Positions 1 to 11,312 of a stretch of DNA of 64,000 nt are shown here, piece by piece. Source of the DNA: an uncultured Roseateles sp. (GTDB taxonomy: Bacteria; Pseudomonadota; Gammaproteobacteria; Burkholderiales; Burkholderiaceae); the NCBI GenBank assembly GCA_946886855.1, contig CAMPJJ010000006.1, forward strand, positions 31,703 to 95,702. Reading direction: 5' to 3'. The notes beneath the pieces were generated by a model. The model searched no databases, was not told the DNA's origin, and saw only the letters and a list, made by a program, of their open reading frames with translations. The position numbers were made by a program, and so were the translations under genes. Every line of letters begins with the position of its first letter. The stretch's first letter is position 1.

Positions 1-824
1 CCGTGGTGGTCGCCGCGGCAGAAGGCGTCGAAGTCGATCGGCGCCGCGGCCTGCGCGTGCCACTGGCGCAAGGTCGACACGCGCTCGCTGTGATGCGCCG
101 GGACGATGAAGTCGTAGGCCTGCGCGATCAGGTGCTCGGTCGGCAGCCAGCGGCGCGAGCCGCTGGGGTCGACCGCGACGTGGCCGCCGAAGCCCACCGG
201 GTAGCGGCACTCGGGGCGCGGCACTTCCCAGGGATTGCCCAGCGCCATCCAGTCGTCGGGCGACTCGACCTGGCGGCCGTCCCGGATGCCCTGCGCGAAC
301 ATGCCGTACTGGTAACGCAATCCGTAGCCGAAGGACGGCAGGCCCAGCTCAGCGAACGAATCGAGGAAGCAGGCGGCCAGGCGGCCAAGGCCGCCGTTGC
401 CGAGCGCCGCATCGCTTTCGCGCTCCAGCACGTCGGGCAAGGACTGACCCTCCCCGGCCTGCGCCGCGAAGGCCGCGCGCAGGGGCTCCTCCAGCTTCAG
501 CGCCGCGAGCGCGTTGCCCAAGGCACGGCCCATCAGGAATTCCATCGACAGGTAATGCACCCGGCGCACCTCGGCCGCCGCGCCGCGCGCCGCGTCCGCC
601 GCCTGCGTCGAGGCCCACCGTCGGTCCAGCACGTCGCGGCAGGCACCGGCGGCGGCGCGCATCATCGCGTGCAGCTCGGCGCTCGTGGCGCGGGCCCCGG
701 CGGGCATCACGGCCGCGGCGGCGGCGACCGCGGCGGCGGTCACAGCGGCAGGGCTGGCCAGGGGGCGTTCACGTCGCAGCGCCTGCTCAAAGGCGGCGAC
801 CCGGTCGAGAGAGGCGGTCGTCAT
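1..824 (-). CDS. glgP: Glycogen/maltodextrin phosphorylase, N-terminal part (cut by window edge)
   Basis: About 274 N-terminal residues of a GT35 alpha-glucan phosphorylase, which releases glucose-1-phosphate from glycogen or maltodextrin using pyridoxal phosphate. Translating the minus strand from the ATG at 824 gives the family landmarks [31 protein letters not shown] and [11 protein letters not shown]. The pyridoxal-binding lysine would lie beyond the window. An Ala-rich stretch of about 30 residues near the N-terminus looks unconserved. The gene diverges from the malKEFG importer, so a maltodextrin phosphorylase role (malP) is as likely as true glycogen breakdown. Family identity is secure; substrate preference is inferred from the neighbours. 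Confidence 0.93.
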   Translation of the reverse strand, partial: MTTASLDRVAAFEQALRRERPLASPAAVTAAAVAAAAAVMPAGARATSAELHAMMRAAAGACRDVLDRRWASTQAADAARGAAAEVRRVHYLSMEFLMGRALGNALAALKLEEPLRAAFAAQAGEGQSLPDVLERESDAALGNGGLGRLAACFLDSFAELGLPSFGYGLRYQYGMFAQGIRDGRQVESPDDWMALGNPWEVPRPECRYPVGFGGHVAVDPSGSRRWLPTEHLIAQAYDFIVPAHHSERVSTLRQWHAQAAAPIDFDAFCRGDHH

Positions 825-839
825 GCCGCGAAGTATCCC

Positions 840-851
840 TCAAGCGCTTGA
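840..851. promoter_or_regulatory. Perfect 12-bp palindrome, LacI-family-like operator
   Basis: TCAAGCGCTTGA is a perfect palindrome with a central CG, the usual form of LacI/GalR-family operators. It lies 16 bp upstream of the phosphorylase start, in the divergent region facing malK, so a repressor bound here could control the phosphorylase. The binding protein is not in this window; the operator role is inferred. Confidence 0.45.
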
Positions 852-856
852 ATTCT

Positions 857-885
857 TGTAGTTTCACTACATCGGGTAATCCCGA
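857..885. promoter_or_regulatory. Two adjacent inverted repeats between glgP and malK
   Basis: TGTAGT-TTC-ACTACA (857-871) is a perfect 6+3+6 inverted repeat. It is followed directly by TCGGG-TAAT-CCCGA (872-885), a 5+4+5 repeat. Together with the palindrome at 840-851 they make three symmetric sites in 46 bp, upstream of the malK promoter. They could be binding sites for one or more sugar-responsive regulators; this is inference from symmetry and position. Confidence 0.4.
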
Positions 886-945
886 GTTGGATTGCAAGTC
901 CTTGATTACATGTGATTCATCTGATCAACACCGGGTGTCGCCGCG

Positions 946-974
946 TTGTGGATCGTCAATCAGACATGTATATT
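946..974 (+). promoter_or_regulatory. Sigma70-type promoter for malKEFG
   Basis: TTGTGG (946-951) and TATATT (969-974) are separated by 17 bp, a good -35/-10 pair. Transcription would start near 981, just before the AGGAG ribosome-binding site (986-990) of malK. Confidence 0.55.
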
Positions 975-997
975 CTCTACAAACAAGGAGACACCCC

Positions 998-2094
<1,097 letters not shown>

Positions 2095-2098
<4 letters not shown>

Positions 2099-3324
2099 AG
2101 CGTTCCCTGAAGCGCGCGGCCACGCGCTCGGCGCTGTCCCGCGGCGCATTCGCGGCGGTGGCCGCCGTCGCACTGCTCGGCGGCTGCGAGAAGGTCGCGG
2201 CGCAGACGCCGCCCAAGCTGCTGGTCTGGATCAACGGCGACAAGGCCTACAACGGCCTGCAGAAGGTCGGCGACGCGTTCGAGCGCGAGTCCGGCGTGAA
2301 GGTCGTCGTCGAGCATCCGGTCGACGCGCCCGAGAAGTACACCCAGGCTGCCGGCGCCGGCAAGGGCCCGGACGTCTTCTGCTGGCCGCACGACCGTGTG
2401 GGCGAGTGGGCCAAGGCCGGGCTGCTCACGCCGGTGCAGCCGCGCCAGGCGCTCTACGACGAGGTCGAGCCCGCCGCCTGGCAGGCCTTCCGCTACCAGG
2501 GCCGCCTCTGGGGCTACCCGATCGCGATTGAGACGACCGGCCTGATCTACAACAAGGCGCTGGTGGCCAAGCCGCCCGCGACCTGGGATGAGGTGATCGC
2601 CGTCGACAAGCAGCTGCGCCAGCGCGGCAAGCACGCGATCCTGTGGGACTACAACAAGAGCTTCTTCACCTGGCCGATGTTCGCGGGCGCCGGCGGCGTG
2701 ATCTTCGAGCGTGACGCGCAGGGCGACTTCGACGCGCGGCAGGTCAAGGTCAACAACGACGGGGCGCTGGCCGCGGGCCGGATGCTGGAGCGCCTGATCA
2801 CCGACGGCGTGATGCCGCGCGGCGCGCGCTATTCCGAGATGGAATCGGGCTTCGCGCGCGGCGAGGTCGCGATGATGATCTCCGGTCCCTGGGCGTGGGA
2901 GAACGCGCGCAAGGCCGGCATCGACATCGGCGTCGCGGCCATCCCGGCGGTGGTGGCGGGCAAGCCGTCCAAGCCCTTCGTCGGGGTACTGGGCTGCATG
3001 ATCTCGGCGCCGTCGAAGAACAAGGACCTCGCGCGCGAGTTCATCGAGCGCCACCTGATGCGGCCCGCGTCGCTGCAGGTGCTCGACGCCGACGTGCCGA
3101 TCGGCGTGCCGGCCAACAAGGCCTTCTACCAGCAGCTGTCGGTGAACCCGCTGATCCGCGCCAGCATGGAGAACGCCCGCGCCGGCGAGGCCATTCCCAA
3201 CATCCCCGAGGTGGGCCGCTTCTGGACCGCGATGGACGCGGCGCTGGAGGCGATCACCAACGGCCTGCAAAGCCCCAAGGACGCGCTGGACGGCGCGTCC
3301 GGCCGGATGCTGCTGAAGCAATGA
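2095..3324 (+). CDS. malE: Maltose/maltodextrin ABC transporter substrate-binding protein
   Basis: 409-residue periplasmic binding protein that delivers maltodextrin to MalFG. The mature start [19 protein letters not shown] and the following [21 protein letters not shown] match MalE closely. The signal peptide ends at a possible lipobox (LLGGC), so this copy may be lipid-anchored, unlike the soluble E. coli protein. The start codon overlaps the malK stop by 4 bp (ATGA) and the stop overlaps malF likewise, so all three are probably translationally coupled. Confidence 0.93.
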
Positions 3325-4985
3325 ACGCCACCACCGCATCGACGTCGACGCTGGCCGCCACGCTGCCGGGCTCGCCGCTGTCCGAGGCCTACACGCGCCA
3401 GCCGCCCGGCGCGCTGGACCGGCTCACGAAGGCGCTGTACTGGCCGACGATGGCCGTGATCGCGCTGGGCGCGCTCTACCTCGTCTTCATGCTGTACGCG
3501 GCCGGGCTGACGAGCTGGGCGCTCGGCGTGCTGCTGCTCTTCGGCGCCGGTTTCGCCGTCTACCTGTCCAAGGCCGGCTTCGCGTATCGCTACCTGTTCC
3601 CCGGCGTGGCCGGGATGCTGCTGTTCATCGCGTTCCCGCTCGCGTACACGACGCAGATCGGCTTCACCAACTACTCGTCGGCCCATCTGCTCAGTCAGGA
3701 GCGCGTGCGCGAGTTCCTGCTCGACCAGCACGACACCGCGCTCGAGGCCGTGCGCGACTACAGCGTGCACGGCGCGGGCGGCGACTTCCGCGTGGTGCTG
3801 CGCGACCCGGCCACCGGCGCGGCGCAGTTCGTGTCGCCGCCGCTGGCGCTGCGCCAGGGCTCGAAGCCGGTCGACGTCGCGATGCAGGCGACCGGGCCCG
3901 CGGACGCGACGCTGGGCACTGCGCTCACGCTGAAGGAACTGGTCGAGCACCGCCAGGCGCTGGCGCAACTGCGCCTGCGACTGCCGGGAGAAAGCGGCGG
4001 CACGGCGGCCACCGGCGGCACGGGCGAGGCCTCGACACTGCGCTACCTCGGCCTGCGCGAGTTCGGCCCGATCCGTCCGCACTACGAGGAGCAGCCCGAC
4101 GGCGCGTTGAAACGCGTCGCCGACGGCGCCCTCTTCCGTCCCGACGCGAGCACCGGCTACTACGAAGGCCAGGGCGCGGCGGCGGGCACGCACCTCGCGC
4201 CCGGCTACAAGGTCATGGTCGGCGCGCAGAACTACAAGCGCATGCTGTTCGACGCGGAGTTCCGCGGTCCCTTCCTGTCGATCTTCAGCTGGACGGTGGT
4301 GTTCTCGCTGCTGACGGTGGTCTTCGCCACGGCGATCGGCATGATGCTGGCGGTGCTGCTGAACTGGGAAGACCTGCGCTACCGCACGGCCTACCGCACG
4401 CTGCTGTTCCTGCCCTACGCGGTGCCGGGCTTCATCTCGATCCTCGTGTTCAAGGGCTTGTTCAACCAGAACTTCGGCGAGATCAACGCGATCCTGGACG
4501 CGCTCTTCGGCGTGCGGCCGGCGTGGTTCGCGGATCCGTCGCTGGCGCGCACCATGCTGCTGATCGTCAACGTGTGGCTGGGTTACCCGTACGTGATGAT
4601 CCTGTGCACGGGCCTGCTGAAGTCGATCCCGTCCGACCTCTACGAGGCCTCGGCGCTTGCGGGCGCGGGACCGCTGACCAACTTCTTCAAGATCACGGCG
4701 CCGCTGATCATCAAGCCGCTGTCGCCGCTGCTGGTCTCGGCCTTCGCGTTCAACTTCAACAACTTCGTGCTGATCGCGCTGCTGACCGACGGGCGGCCGG
4801 ACTACCTGTCCACCAAGATCCCTGCCGGGCAGACCGACATCCTGGTCAGCTACACGTATCGCATCGCTTTCCGCGACTCGGGGACGGACTTCGGTTTGGC
4901 CGCGGCCATCTCGACGCTGATCTTCGTGCTCGTCGCCGGCATGTCGCTGCTCAACCTGCGCCTCATGCGCAACGCCAACCGCTGA
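3321..4985 (+). CDS. malF: Maltose ABC transporter permease MalF
   Basis: 554-residue inner-membrane permease. It has a hydrophobic N-terminal segment group, a large periplasmic loop between about residues 115 and 300 as in MalF, then the conserved permease core. The EAA loop that contacts MalK is visible as [20 protein letters not shown]. The ATG at 3321 overlaps the malE stop by 4 bp. It is slightly longer than E. coli MalF, mainly in the periplasmic loop. Confidence 0.94.
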   Translation: MNATTASTSTLAATLPGSPLSEAYTRQPPGALDRLTKALYWPTMAVIALGALYLVFMLYAAGLTSWALGVLLLFGAGFAVYLSKAGFAYRYLFPGVAGMLLFIAFPLAYTTQIGFTNYSSAHLLSQERVREFLLDQHDTALEAVRDYSVHGAGGDFRVVLRDPATGAAQFVSPPLALRQGSKPVDVAMQATGPADATLGTALTLKELVEHRQALAQLRLRLPGESGGTAATGGTGEASTLRYLGLREFGPIRPHYEEQPDGALKRVADGALFRPDASTGYYEGQGAAAGTHLAPGYKVMVGAQNYKRMLFDAEFRGPFLSIFSWTVVFSLLTVVFATAIGMMLAVLLNWEDLRYRTAYRTLLFLPYAVPGFISILVFKGLFNQNFGEINAILDALFGVRPAWFADPSLARTMLLIVNVWLGYPYVMILCTGLLKSIPSDLYEASALAGAGPLTNFFKITAPLIIKPLSPLLVSAFAFNFNNFVLIALLTDGRPDYLSTKIPAGQTDILVSYTYRIAFRDSGTDFGLAAAISTLIFVLVAGMSLLNLRLMRNANR

Positions 4986-4995
4986 GGACCTCACC

Positions 4996-5886
<891 letters not shown>

Positions 5887-6048
5887 GCCCCTTTCCGCCC
5901 ACCCCCGCGCACAAGAGATCTTCCGGCACGCGGCGCCTGGCGCTGCGAAGCGCGCGGCGTTCCATCCGCGGATCTTCTCCCTGTCCATGGCGAACTTTCA
6001 TTTGTCAGTCGACAACTGAAGGACGACATCAGCAGCCAGGGAGATGTC

Positions 6049-6675
6049 GTGCCTCCGTCGACCATTCAGCGCGCTCCGCAGCAGGACGCCCTTGCCCTTT
6101 TCGAAGGGGCCGAGTCCTTCCAGTCGTACCTGAACCGATACGCGCATGAGCTTCCCCGCCTGACACCAGGATCGTTCATGGAGAAAGCGCGCGGATCTCC
6201 CGACTTGAATTGCCACTGCTATGCGATCGGCATGGAGAGCGGATACGAATCCCCAGCGGAGCGCTTGACGAAGGGCCTGTCGCGGATGGAATGTCTGCAG
6301 CGCATCACCGCATGGTTCCAGGATAGAGGCTTCGTTCCGATCGAAGCAGCCAACCAGCAGGAACTCACGCGCCGCGACAAGAGACACGAGAAGGTCGTCG
6401 TCTATGGGATCACCGGTTCACAGGCACGCGAGTTCCTGAGGGAAAGAACCAGCAGGATCAGCGAAGACCTCAAGAGCACGTTGGCGGTCGCCTTCAGTCA
6501 TGGCGACGATGCCCTCTATCCCACGCACTCCATCGTGCAGCACTTCGACGGCCAATGGGAATCCAAGATGGGGTCCGGCCCGGTCATCCGGATCGATTCA
6601 CCCGAGTGTTTCAGCGGTGGCGTCTACGGAATGCCGGCGCTGGCCTTCCAAAGGCCTCGAAGGCGTTTCGGGTGA
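6049..6675 (+). CDS. DUF7689-like hypothetical protein
   Basis: 208-residue protein of unknown function with a GTG start 5 bp after AGGGAG. The layout resembles the DUF7689 family: an N-terminal LNCHCYAIGMESGY (the family's NC..A.G part), a central EKVVVYGI strand, and a C-terminal THSIVQHFDGQWESKMG followed by GGVYGMPALAF. The conserved Cys and His suggest a possible active or metal site, but no biochemistry can be claimed. Base composition is visibly less G+C-rich than the mal genes, and the gene stands alone, so acquisition by transfer is likely. An imperfectly symmetric TTGTC-AGTC-GACAA site lies at 6002-6015. Confidence 0.7.
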   Translation: MPPSTIQRAPQQDALALFEGAESFQSYLNRYAHELPRLTPGSFMEKARGSPDLNCHCYAIGMESGYESPAERLTKGLSRMECLQRITAWFQDRGFVPIEAANQQELTRRDKRHEKVVVYGITGSQAREFLRERTSRISEDLKSTLAVAFSHGDDALYPTHSIVQHFDGQWESKMGSGPVIRIDSPECFSGGVYGMPALAFQRPRRRFG

Positions 6676-6915
6676 ACGCGTCGTCCTCGTTGGGGCAACG
6701 CCAAGCCGCGTGCGACCCTCATTCCGTTTCGGGCGTGCGCCTCGCTTCACGTAACTTTGCGAAGCGCGCGAGGCCTTGCGGCGCAAGGGCCCTCACGCGG
6801 CCTTGACGACGAGTGACACGGATCCGTCATGCGTGATTTCTAGAGTGCGCGGCGTTTCGACCGGTCCCCTTCCGGGACCTTCGAGCACAGCCATCGCCAC
6901 CACTCCAGGACTCCC

Positions 6916-9210
6916 ATGCGACCCAGCAAAACCACCGCGCTGAACGTCTCGCTCACCCTCGTTGCCGCGGCCATCCTGGCCGCCTGCGGCTCCGACAACG
7001 ACACCGCCTCGCCGAGCGTCACGATCAACGGCGTCGTCACCGCCACCAGCTTCACCGCCGGCAGCGCCACCGATCCCACGATCGCCCCCGCCTACTACGT
7101 CGGCGCCAAGGTCTGCGTCGACACCAACGGCAACGGCGTCTGCGACACCACCGAGAACCCGGTCGTCACCGACGCCAAGGGCCACTTCTCGCTGACCGTG
7201 CCGGCCAACGCCGCGCTGATCGCCGACATCGGCACCGACGCCACCCTGTCCACCACCGGCGCCAAGGTCGCCAGCCGCGACGTGCTGCGCGCGTCGCTGG
7301 ACCAGGTCATGGAGCAGGCCGGCAACGTCGTGATCAGCCCGCTGTCGTCGGAAGTGCAACGCCTGGTCGAAGCCAACGGCAGCAGCTACGCCGTCGAGAA
7401 GCAGACCGTGGCCACGCGCATCGGCGTGTCGCTGGCCAACGTGCTGACCGACGTGAACACCGTCACCGGCGCCGACCAGGCCGCCATGCTGGCCGAGTCC
7501 AAGGCGCTGGACAACCGCTTCACCTACGCGATCACCAAGCTGGACCGCGGCGACCTCTACCCCGACGCGCTGGCCGCGCCCGGCGGCGACCCGCGTCTGG
7601 CCGGCGCCGCCAACGTGAGCGCCGCCACCGCGCCCACCGGCACCGACACGCGCACCAAGATCACCTTCGTGCAATCGCAGCAGGCCGCTTTCGCGCTCGA
7701 AGGCGTGCCGCGCTACGACCACCTCTTCATCGTGATGCTGGAGAACAAGGCCACGCTGTCGATCAAGGGCTCGCCCTGGGCGCCCAAGATCAACGCCCTG
7801 CTCGCGTCCGGCAACCAACTGACCAGCTACTACGCCACGGGCAACCCGTCCGAGCCGAACTACACGGCCCTCGGCGGCGCCGACGACTTCGGCATCACCG
7901 ACGACAGCCAGTGGAATTGCGACGCCACCGGCGCCAACGCGGTCCAGGATCTGCCGCTGCCGGACAAGACCCAGCCGGGGCTGGCGAGCTCGCCGTTCGC
8001 CGCCAGCTGCACGCAGACCGCTGCGGTCAACCACACCATCGTCGGCAAGCCCAACCTGTTCAACGCGATCACGGCCGCCGGCATGACCTGGCGCACCTAC
8101 AGCGAGTCGATGAACCCGGGCCAGGACTTCCGCACCGACTCGGTCGCCGACGCCGCCGTCACGGCTGCCGACAACGTCTACGCGCCGGGCACGATCAACG
8201 GCAACACCGTCGCGGTCGGCACCGCCGGCCTGACGCTGCCGATGCCCGCCGGCCTGTACAAGACCAAGCACCATCCGGGCATGGCCTACCAGAACGTCCG
8301 CAGCGCGCCGGAGTTCAAGTACAGCAACCGCACCATGGGCGGCGGCCAGTGGGACGCCAACCTCAAGAGCAGCTCCGCCTACGCCATGCCGGCCAACTAC
8401 GACGTCGACCAGCTCGGCACCGACCTGGCCAGCGGCAAGGTCGGCACGCTGAACTTCCTGGTCCCCGACCAGTGCGACGACATGCACGGCATCAGCGTCA
8501 GCGGCAAGCTGGCCAACGGCACGACCGCCCCGGCCAGCGACTGCGGCAGCGTCGCCAACAACGTGGCGCAGAGCTCGGCGGCCAACATCATCACGCGCGG
8601 CGACAACTACGTGGACGCGCTGGTGAAGAAGATCCAGGCCTCGGCGCTGTGGAAGAACCCGGCCAAGCGCGTCGCCATCGTGCTGATGTTCGACGAAGGC
8701 AGCGCCACCTCGGGCTTCAACTCCTGCTGCGGCTGGAACGTGTCCAACAGCGCGGTGTCCAAGCCGGTGGTGGTCGATGCGAAGACCGGCGCGGTCACCG
8801 TCGACGCCAGCATCAACAACTACACCAAGGGCAACCGCGGCCACGGCCAGAGCATCTTCGGCATCCTGACCAACCAGGCCGACGCGCCCAAGGGCGTGTC
8901 GGACGGCGATGCCTACAGCCACTTCTCGTTCGTGCGCACGCTGCAGGACATGTTCCAGCTGGCCGACCCGGCGGTGGACGCGTCGTACATGAACCGCTCG
9001 AAGTACACCGAGAAGTTCATCGCGGCCAACATCCTCAACCTGCCGGAGTACGCCGGCAGCGCCGACACCCACTTCGACTCGGTGCGCGCGATCAACCATG
9101 CGTGGAAGGCCCCGGCCAACTACACGCAGAAGCAGTCGGCCGACGTGAACACGGCCGCGCAGATCGGCGCCGACGCGGTCCAGACCAACGTCTGGGCGTT
9201 GAAGAAGTGA
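6916..9210 (+). CDS. Phosphoesterase-family (PF04185-like) lipoprotein
   Basis: 764-residue exported protein with a lipobox (ILAAC, Cys about 23). Residues 25-250 form a Thr/Ala-rich N-terminal domain with the Ca-binding-like DTNGNGVCDTTEN segment. The catalytic half starts at YDHLFIVMLENKATLSIKG, the metal-ligand motif of the phospholipase C/acid phosphatase-like phosphoesterase family. Later family elements are PDQCDDMHG, VLMFDEG and NRGHGQS. It probably hydrolyses phosphomono- or diesters at the cell surface; the substrate cannot be told. The next gene starts inside its stop codon (GTGA), so the two are co-translated. Confidence 0.85.
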   Translation: MRPSKTTALNVSLTLVAAAILAACGSDNDTASPSVTINGVVTATSFTAGSATDPTIAPAYYVGAKVCVDTNGNGVCDTTENPVVTDAKGHFSLTVPANAALIADIGTDATLSTTGAKVASRDVLRASLDQVMEQAGNVVISPLSSEVQRLVEANGSSYAVEKQTVATRIGVSLANVLTDVNTVTGADQAAMLAESKALDNRFTYAITKLDRGDLYPDALAAPGGDPRLAGAANVSAATAPTGTDTRTKITFVQSQQAAFALEGVPRYDHLFIVMLENKATLSIKGSPWAPKINALLASGNQLTSYYATGNPSEPNYTALGGADDFGITDDSQWNCDATGANAVQDLPLPDKTQPGLASSPFAASCTQTAAVNHTIVGKPNLFNAITAAGMTWRTYSESMNPGQDFRTDSVADAAVTAADNVYAPGTINGNTVAVGTAGLTLPMPAGLYKTKHHPGMAYQNVRSAPEFKYSNRTMGGGQWDANLKSSSAYAMPANYDVDQLGTDLASGKVGTLNFLVPDQCDDMHGISVSGKLANGTTAPASDCGSVANNVAQSSAANIITRGDNYVDALVKKIQASALWKNPAKRVAIVLMFDEGSATSGFNSCCGWNVSNSAVSKPVVVDAKTGAVTVDASINNYTKGNRGHGQSIFGILTNQADAPKGVSDGDAYSHFSFVRTLQDMFQLADPAVDASYMNRSKYTEKFIAANILNLPEYAGSADTHFDSVRAINHAWKAPANYTQKQSADVNTAAQIGADAVQTNVWALKK

Positions 9211-10574
9211 TCGCCGTCCTCCGCGCCGGCGTGGCGCTCGGCGTCGGCCTGCTGCTGGCCGGCTGCGGGCCGTCCGGCAGCGACGACACCGGGAGCGCTG
9301 CGTCCGGCGCGGAGGCGGCCTCCTCCGCCGGCACCGCGCTGAACCCGGTCACGACGCTGAGTCCCGTCGCCGAGATCGGCCGCAAGATGTTCTTCGACAC
9401 GACGCTGTCGGGCTCCGGCCGCATGGCCTGCGCGACCTGCCACGATCCGAAGAATGCCTACGGCCCGCCGAACGACCTGTCGGTGCAGCTCGGCGGTCCC
9501 GCGCTGAAGAGCGCCGGCCTGCGCGCCGTGCCGTCGCTGCGCTACAAGGACGCGACGCCGCCCTACGCGGACCTGCTCGACAACCCCGATGGCGTCAGCG
9601 TGCCGGGCCCCGGCGGCGGCTTCGCCTGGGACGGTCGCGCGGCGACACTCGCCGAGCAGGCGGTCCTGCCGCTGCTGGACCCCAACGAGATGGCCAACGC
9701 CAGCGCCGCCGACGTCGTGAAGAAGCTGCAGGCCGGCCCGTATGCCGAGCAGTTCCGGCAGGCCTTCGGCGCGACGATCTTCGACAACGCGGAGCAGGCC
9801 TTCGCCGCGGCCGGCAAGGCGCTGCAGGCCTTCCAGCTGGAGGACGTGAGCTTCCATCCGTATTCGAGCAAGTTCGACCTCTACATCGGCAACAAGATCG
9901 GCGGCGTGCTGACGGCAGCCGAAGCGCGCGGCCTGAAGGTCTTCGCCGATCCGAACGGCGGCAACTGCGCGTCGTGCCACTACCAGGGCGCCGGCCTGAA
10001 CGGCAGCACGGCGATCTTCACGGACTTCTCCTACGAGGCGATCGGCGTGCCGCGCAACGCGGCGATCCCGGCCAATGCGGACGCGAGCTACGCCGACATC
10101 GGCCTGTGCGGCCCGCTGCGCACCGACCACGCGCCGGTGAAGGGCAACAGCTTCTGCGGCATGTTCAAGTCGCCGACGCTGCGCAACGTCGCGACGCGCC
10201 GCAGCTTCTTCCACAACGGGATCTTCCATTCGCTGGAGCAGACGATCCGCTTCTACAACACGCGCGACACGATGCCCGAGCTCTGGTATCCGACCGAGGG
10301 CGGCACGCCCAAGGCGACGCCGGATCCCGACTTCCCGACCTACGGCCTGATCACCACGCAGTACGTCGGCGGCCAGGTGCGCAAGTTCGACGACCTGCCG
10401 AAGGCCTTCATCGGCAACATCGACACGCAGATGCCGCTGGACGGCCGCGCGGCGCACAGCAAGCCGCCGATGTCGGAGCAGGACATCGCCGACCTGCTCT
10501 GCTTCCTGAACACGCTCAACGACAAGGACACCCAGCCGGCGAAAGCGCCCGCAGCGGGTGCCTGCACGTCGTGA
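9207..10574 (+). CDS. Di-haem cytochrome c peroxidase/MauG-family lipoprotein
   Basis: 455-residue exported protein with lipobox LLAGC and two c-type haem sites, CATCH (about residue 75) and CASCH (about residue 255). This is the layout of the bacterial di-haem peroxidase/MauG superfamily. It likely reduces peroxide or oxidises a partner protein in the periplasm. The GTG start at 9207 overlaps the phosphoesterase stop. Coupling to a phosphoesterase suggests a shared function that is not obvious from either family. Confidence 0.87.
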   Translation: MIAVLRAGVALGVGLLLAGCGPSGSDDTGSAASGAEAASSAGTALNPVTTLSPVAEIGRKMFFDTTLSGSGRMACATCHDPKNAYGPPNDLSVQLGGPALKSAGLRAVPSLRYKDATPPYADLLDNPDGVSVPGPGGGFAWDGRAATLAEQAVLPLLDPNEMANASAADVVKKLQAGPYAEQFRQAFGATIFDNAEQAFAAAGKALQAFQLEDVSFHPYSSKFDLYIGNKIGGVLTAAEARGLKVFADPNGGNCASCHYQGAGLNGSTAIFTDFSYEAIGVPRNAAIPANADASYADIGLCGPLRTDHAPVKGNSFCGMFKSPTLRNVATRRSFFHNGIFHSLEQTIRFYNTRDTMPELWYPTEGGTPKATPDPDFPTYGLITTQYVGGQVRKFDDLPKAFIGNIDTQMPLDGRAAHSKPPMSEQDIADLLCFLNTLNDKDTQPAKAPAAGACTS

Positions 10575-11299
10575 TGCTCTCTTCCGATTTCTCCATGTCC
10601 ATCTTCCGCATGTCGTCCGCTTCCCCTCCTCATCGCGCCATGCGCGCTGCCCGCGTCGTCGTCTCCGCGCTCGCGCTGACCGCGCTGACCGCCTGCTCGC
10701 GGTCCGGCGAGCCGTCGGCCTCGACGGCGTCGACTGAGCCGACCGCGGATCACTTCGTCGCCGGCATGCAGGACTACCTCGCCAAGCGCGGCGACTTGTG
10801 CCTGGCCAAGAACGAGTGGCCCATCGATCTGACGCAGCGCGAGATCGACGCCGGCGCGCGCAACGCGCTGCAGATGCCCGTGCTGGAGCGGCTGGGGCTG
10901 GCGAGCTCGACGGTGGCCGAGGTCGACGTGAAGGACGACAACGAGGTGTCGCACCACATGAAGGTCCGCCGCTACGCGCTGACCGAGACCGGCAAGCAGT
11001 TCTACGTGATGCGCGAGCAGCTGCGCCCTGACGGCGGCAAGGAGACGCGCGGCGACTTCTGCGCGGCCAGGCTGAGCCTGGACAAGGTGGTGCATTGGGA
11101 GCTCGGCGGCGAGGGCAAGGAACGGCACGCGATCGTCAGCTACACCTACCAGGTCAAGGCTGCGCCATGGACCGGCGATGCCGAGCTGCAAAAGGTGTTT
11201 CCCGTCGTGGCGCAGGTGATCCGCGGCGCCGGCAGTGCGCAGCTGCAGGAGACGTTCAAGAAGACGGAGACCGGTTGGGTCGCCGTTGACCTGCTCTGA
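10574..11299 (+). CDS. Hypothetical lipoprotein in phosphoesterase-peroxidase operon
   Basis: 241-residue exported protein; the signal peptide ends at LTAC. I do not recognise a family. The mature part contains DLCLAKNEWPIDLTQ, a VSHHMKVRRYALTETGKQFY region and ends EDVF-like (ETGWVAVDLL). Two cysteines (DLCL, DFCA) may form a disulphide. The ATG at 10574 overlaps the upstream stop (TGATG). No start shows a clear ribosome-binding site, and the ATG at 10640 would give a more usual signal peptide, so the start is uncertain. Third gene of the operon. Confidence 0.7.
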   Translation: MLSSDFSMSIFRMSSASPPHRAMRAARVVVSALALTALTACSRSGEPSASTASTEPTADHFVAGMQDYLAKRGDLCLAKNEWPIDLTQREIDAGARNALQMPVLERLGLASSTVAEVDVKDDNEVSHHMKVRRYALTETGKQFYVMREQLRPDGGKETRGDFCAARLSLDKVVHWELGGEGKERHAIVSYTYQVKAAPWTGDAELQKVFPVVAQVIRGAGSAQLQETFKKTETGWVAVDLL

Positions 11300-11312
11300 G
11301 CGGCACGCCGTC

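Noticed and set aside
6818..6827. ACGGATCCGT palindrome upstream of the phosphoesterase gene as operator
   Set aside because: Only 10 bp, no promoter elements aligned with it, and not a Pho-box pattern.
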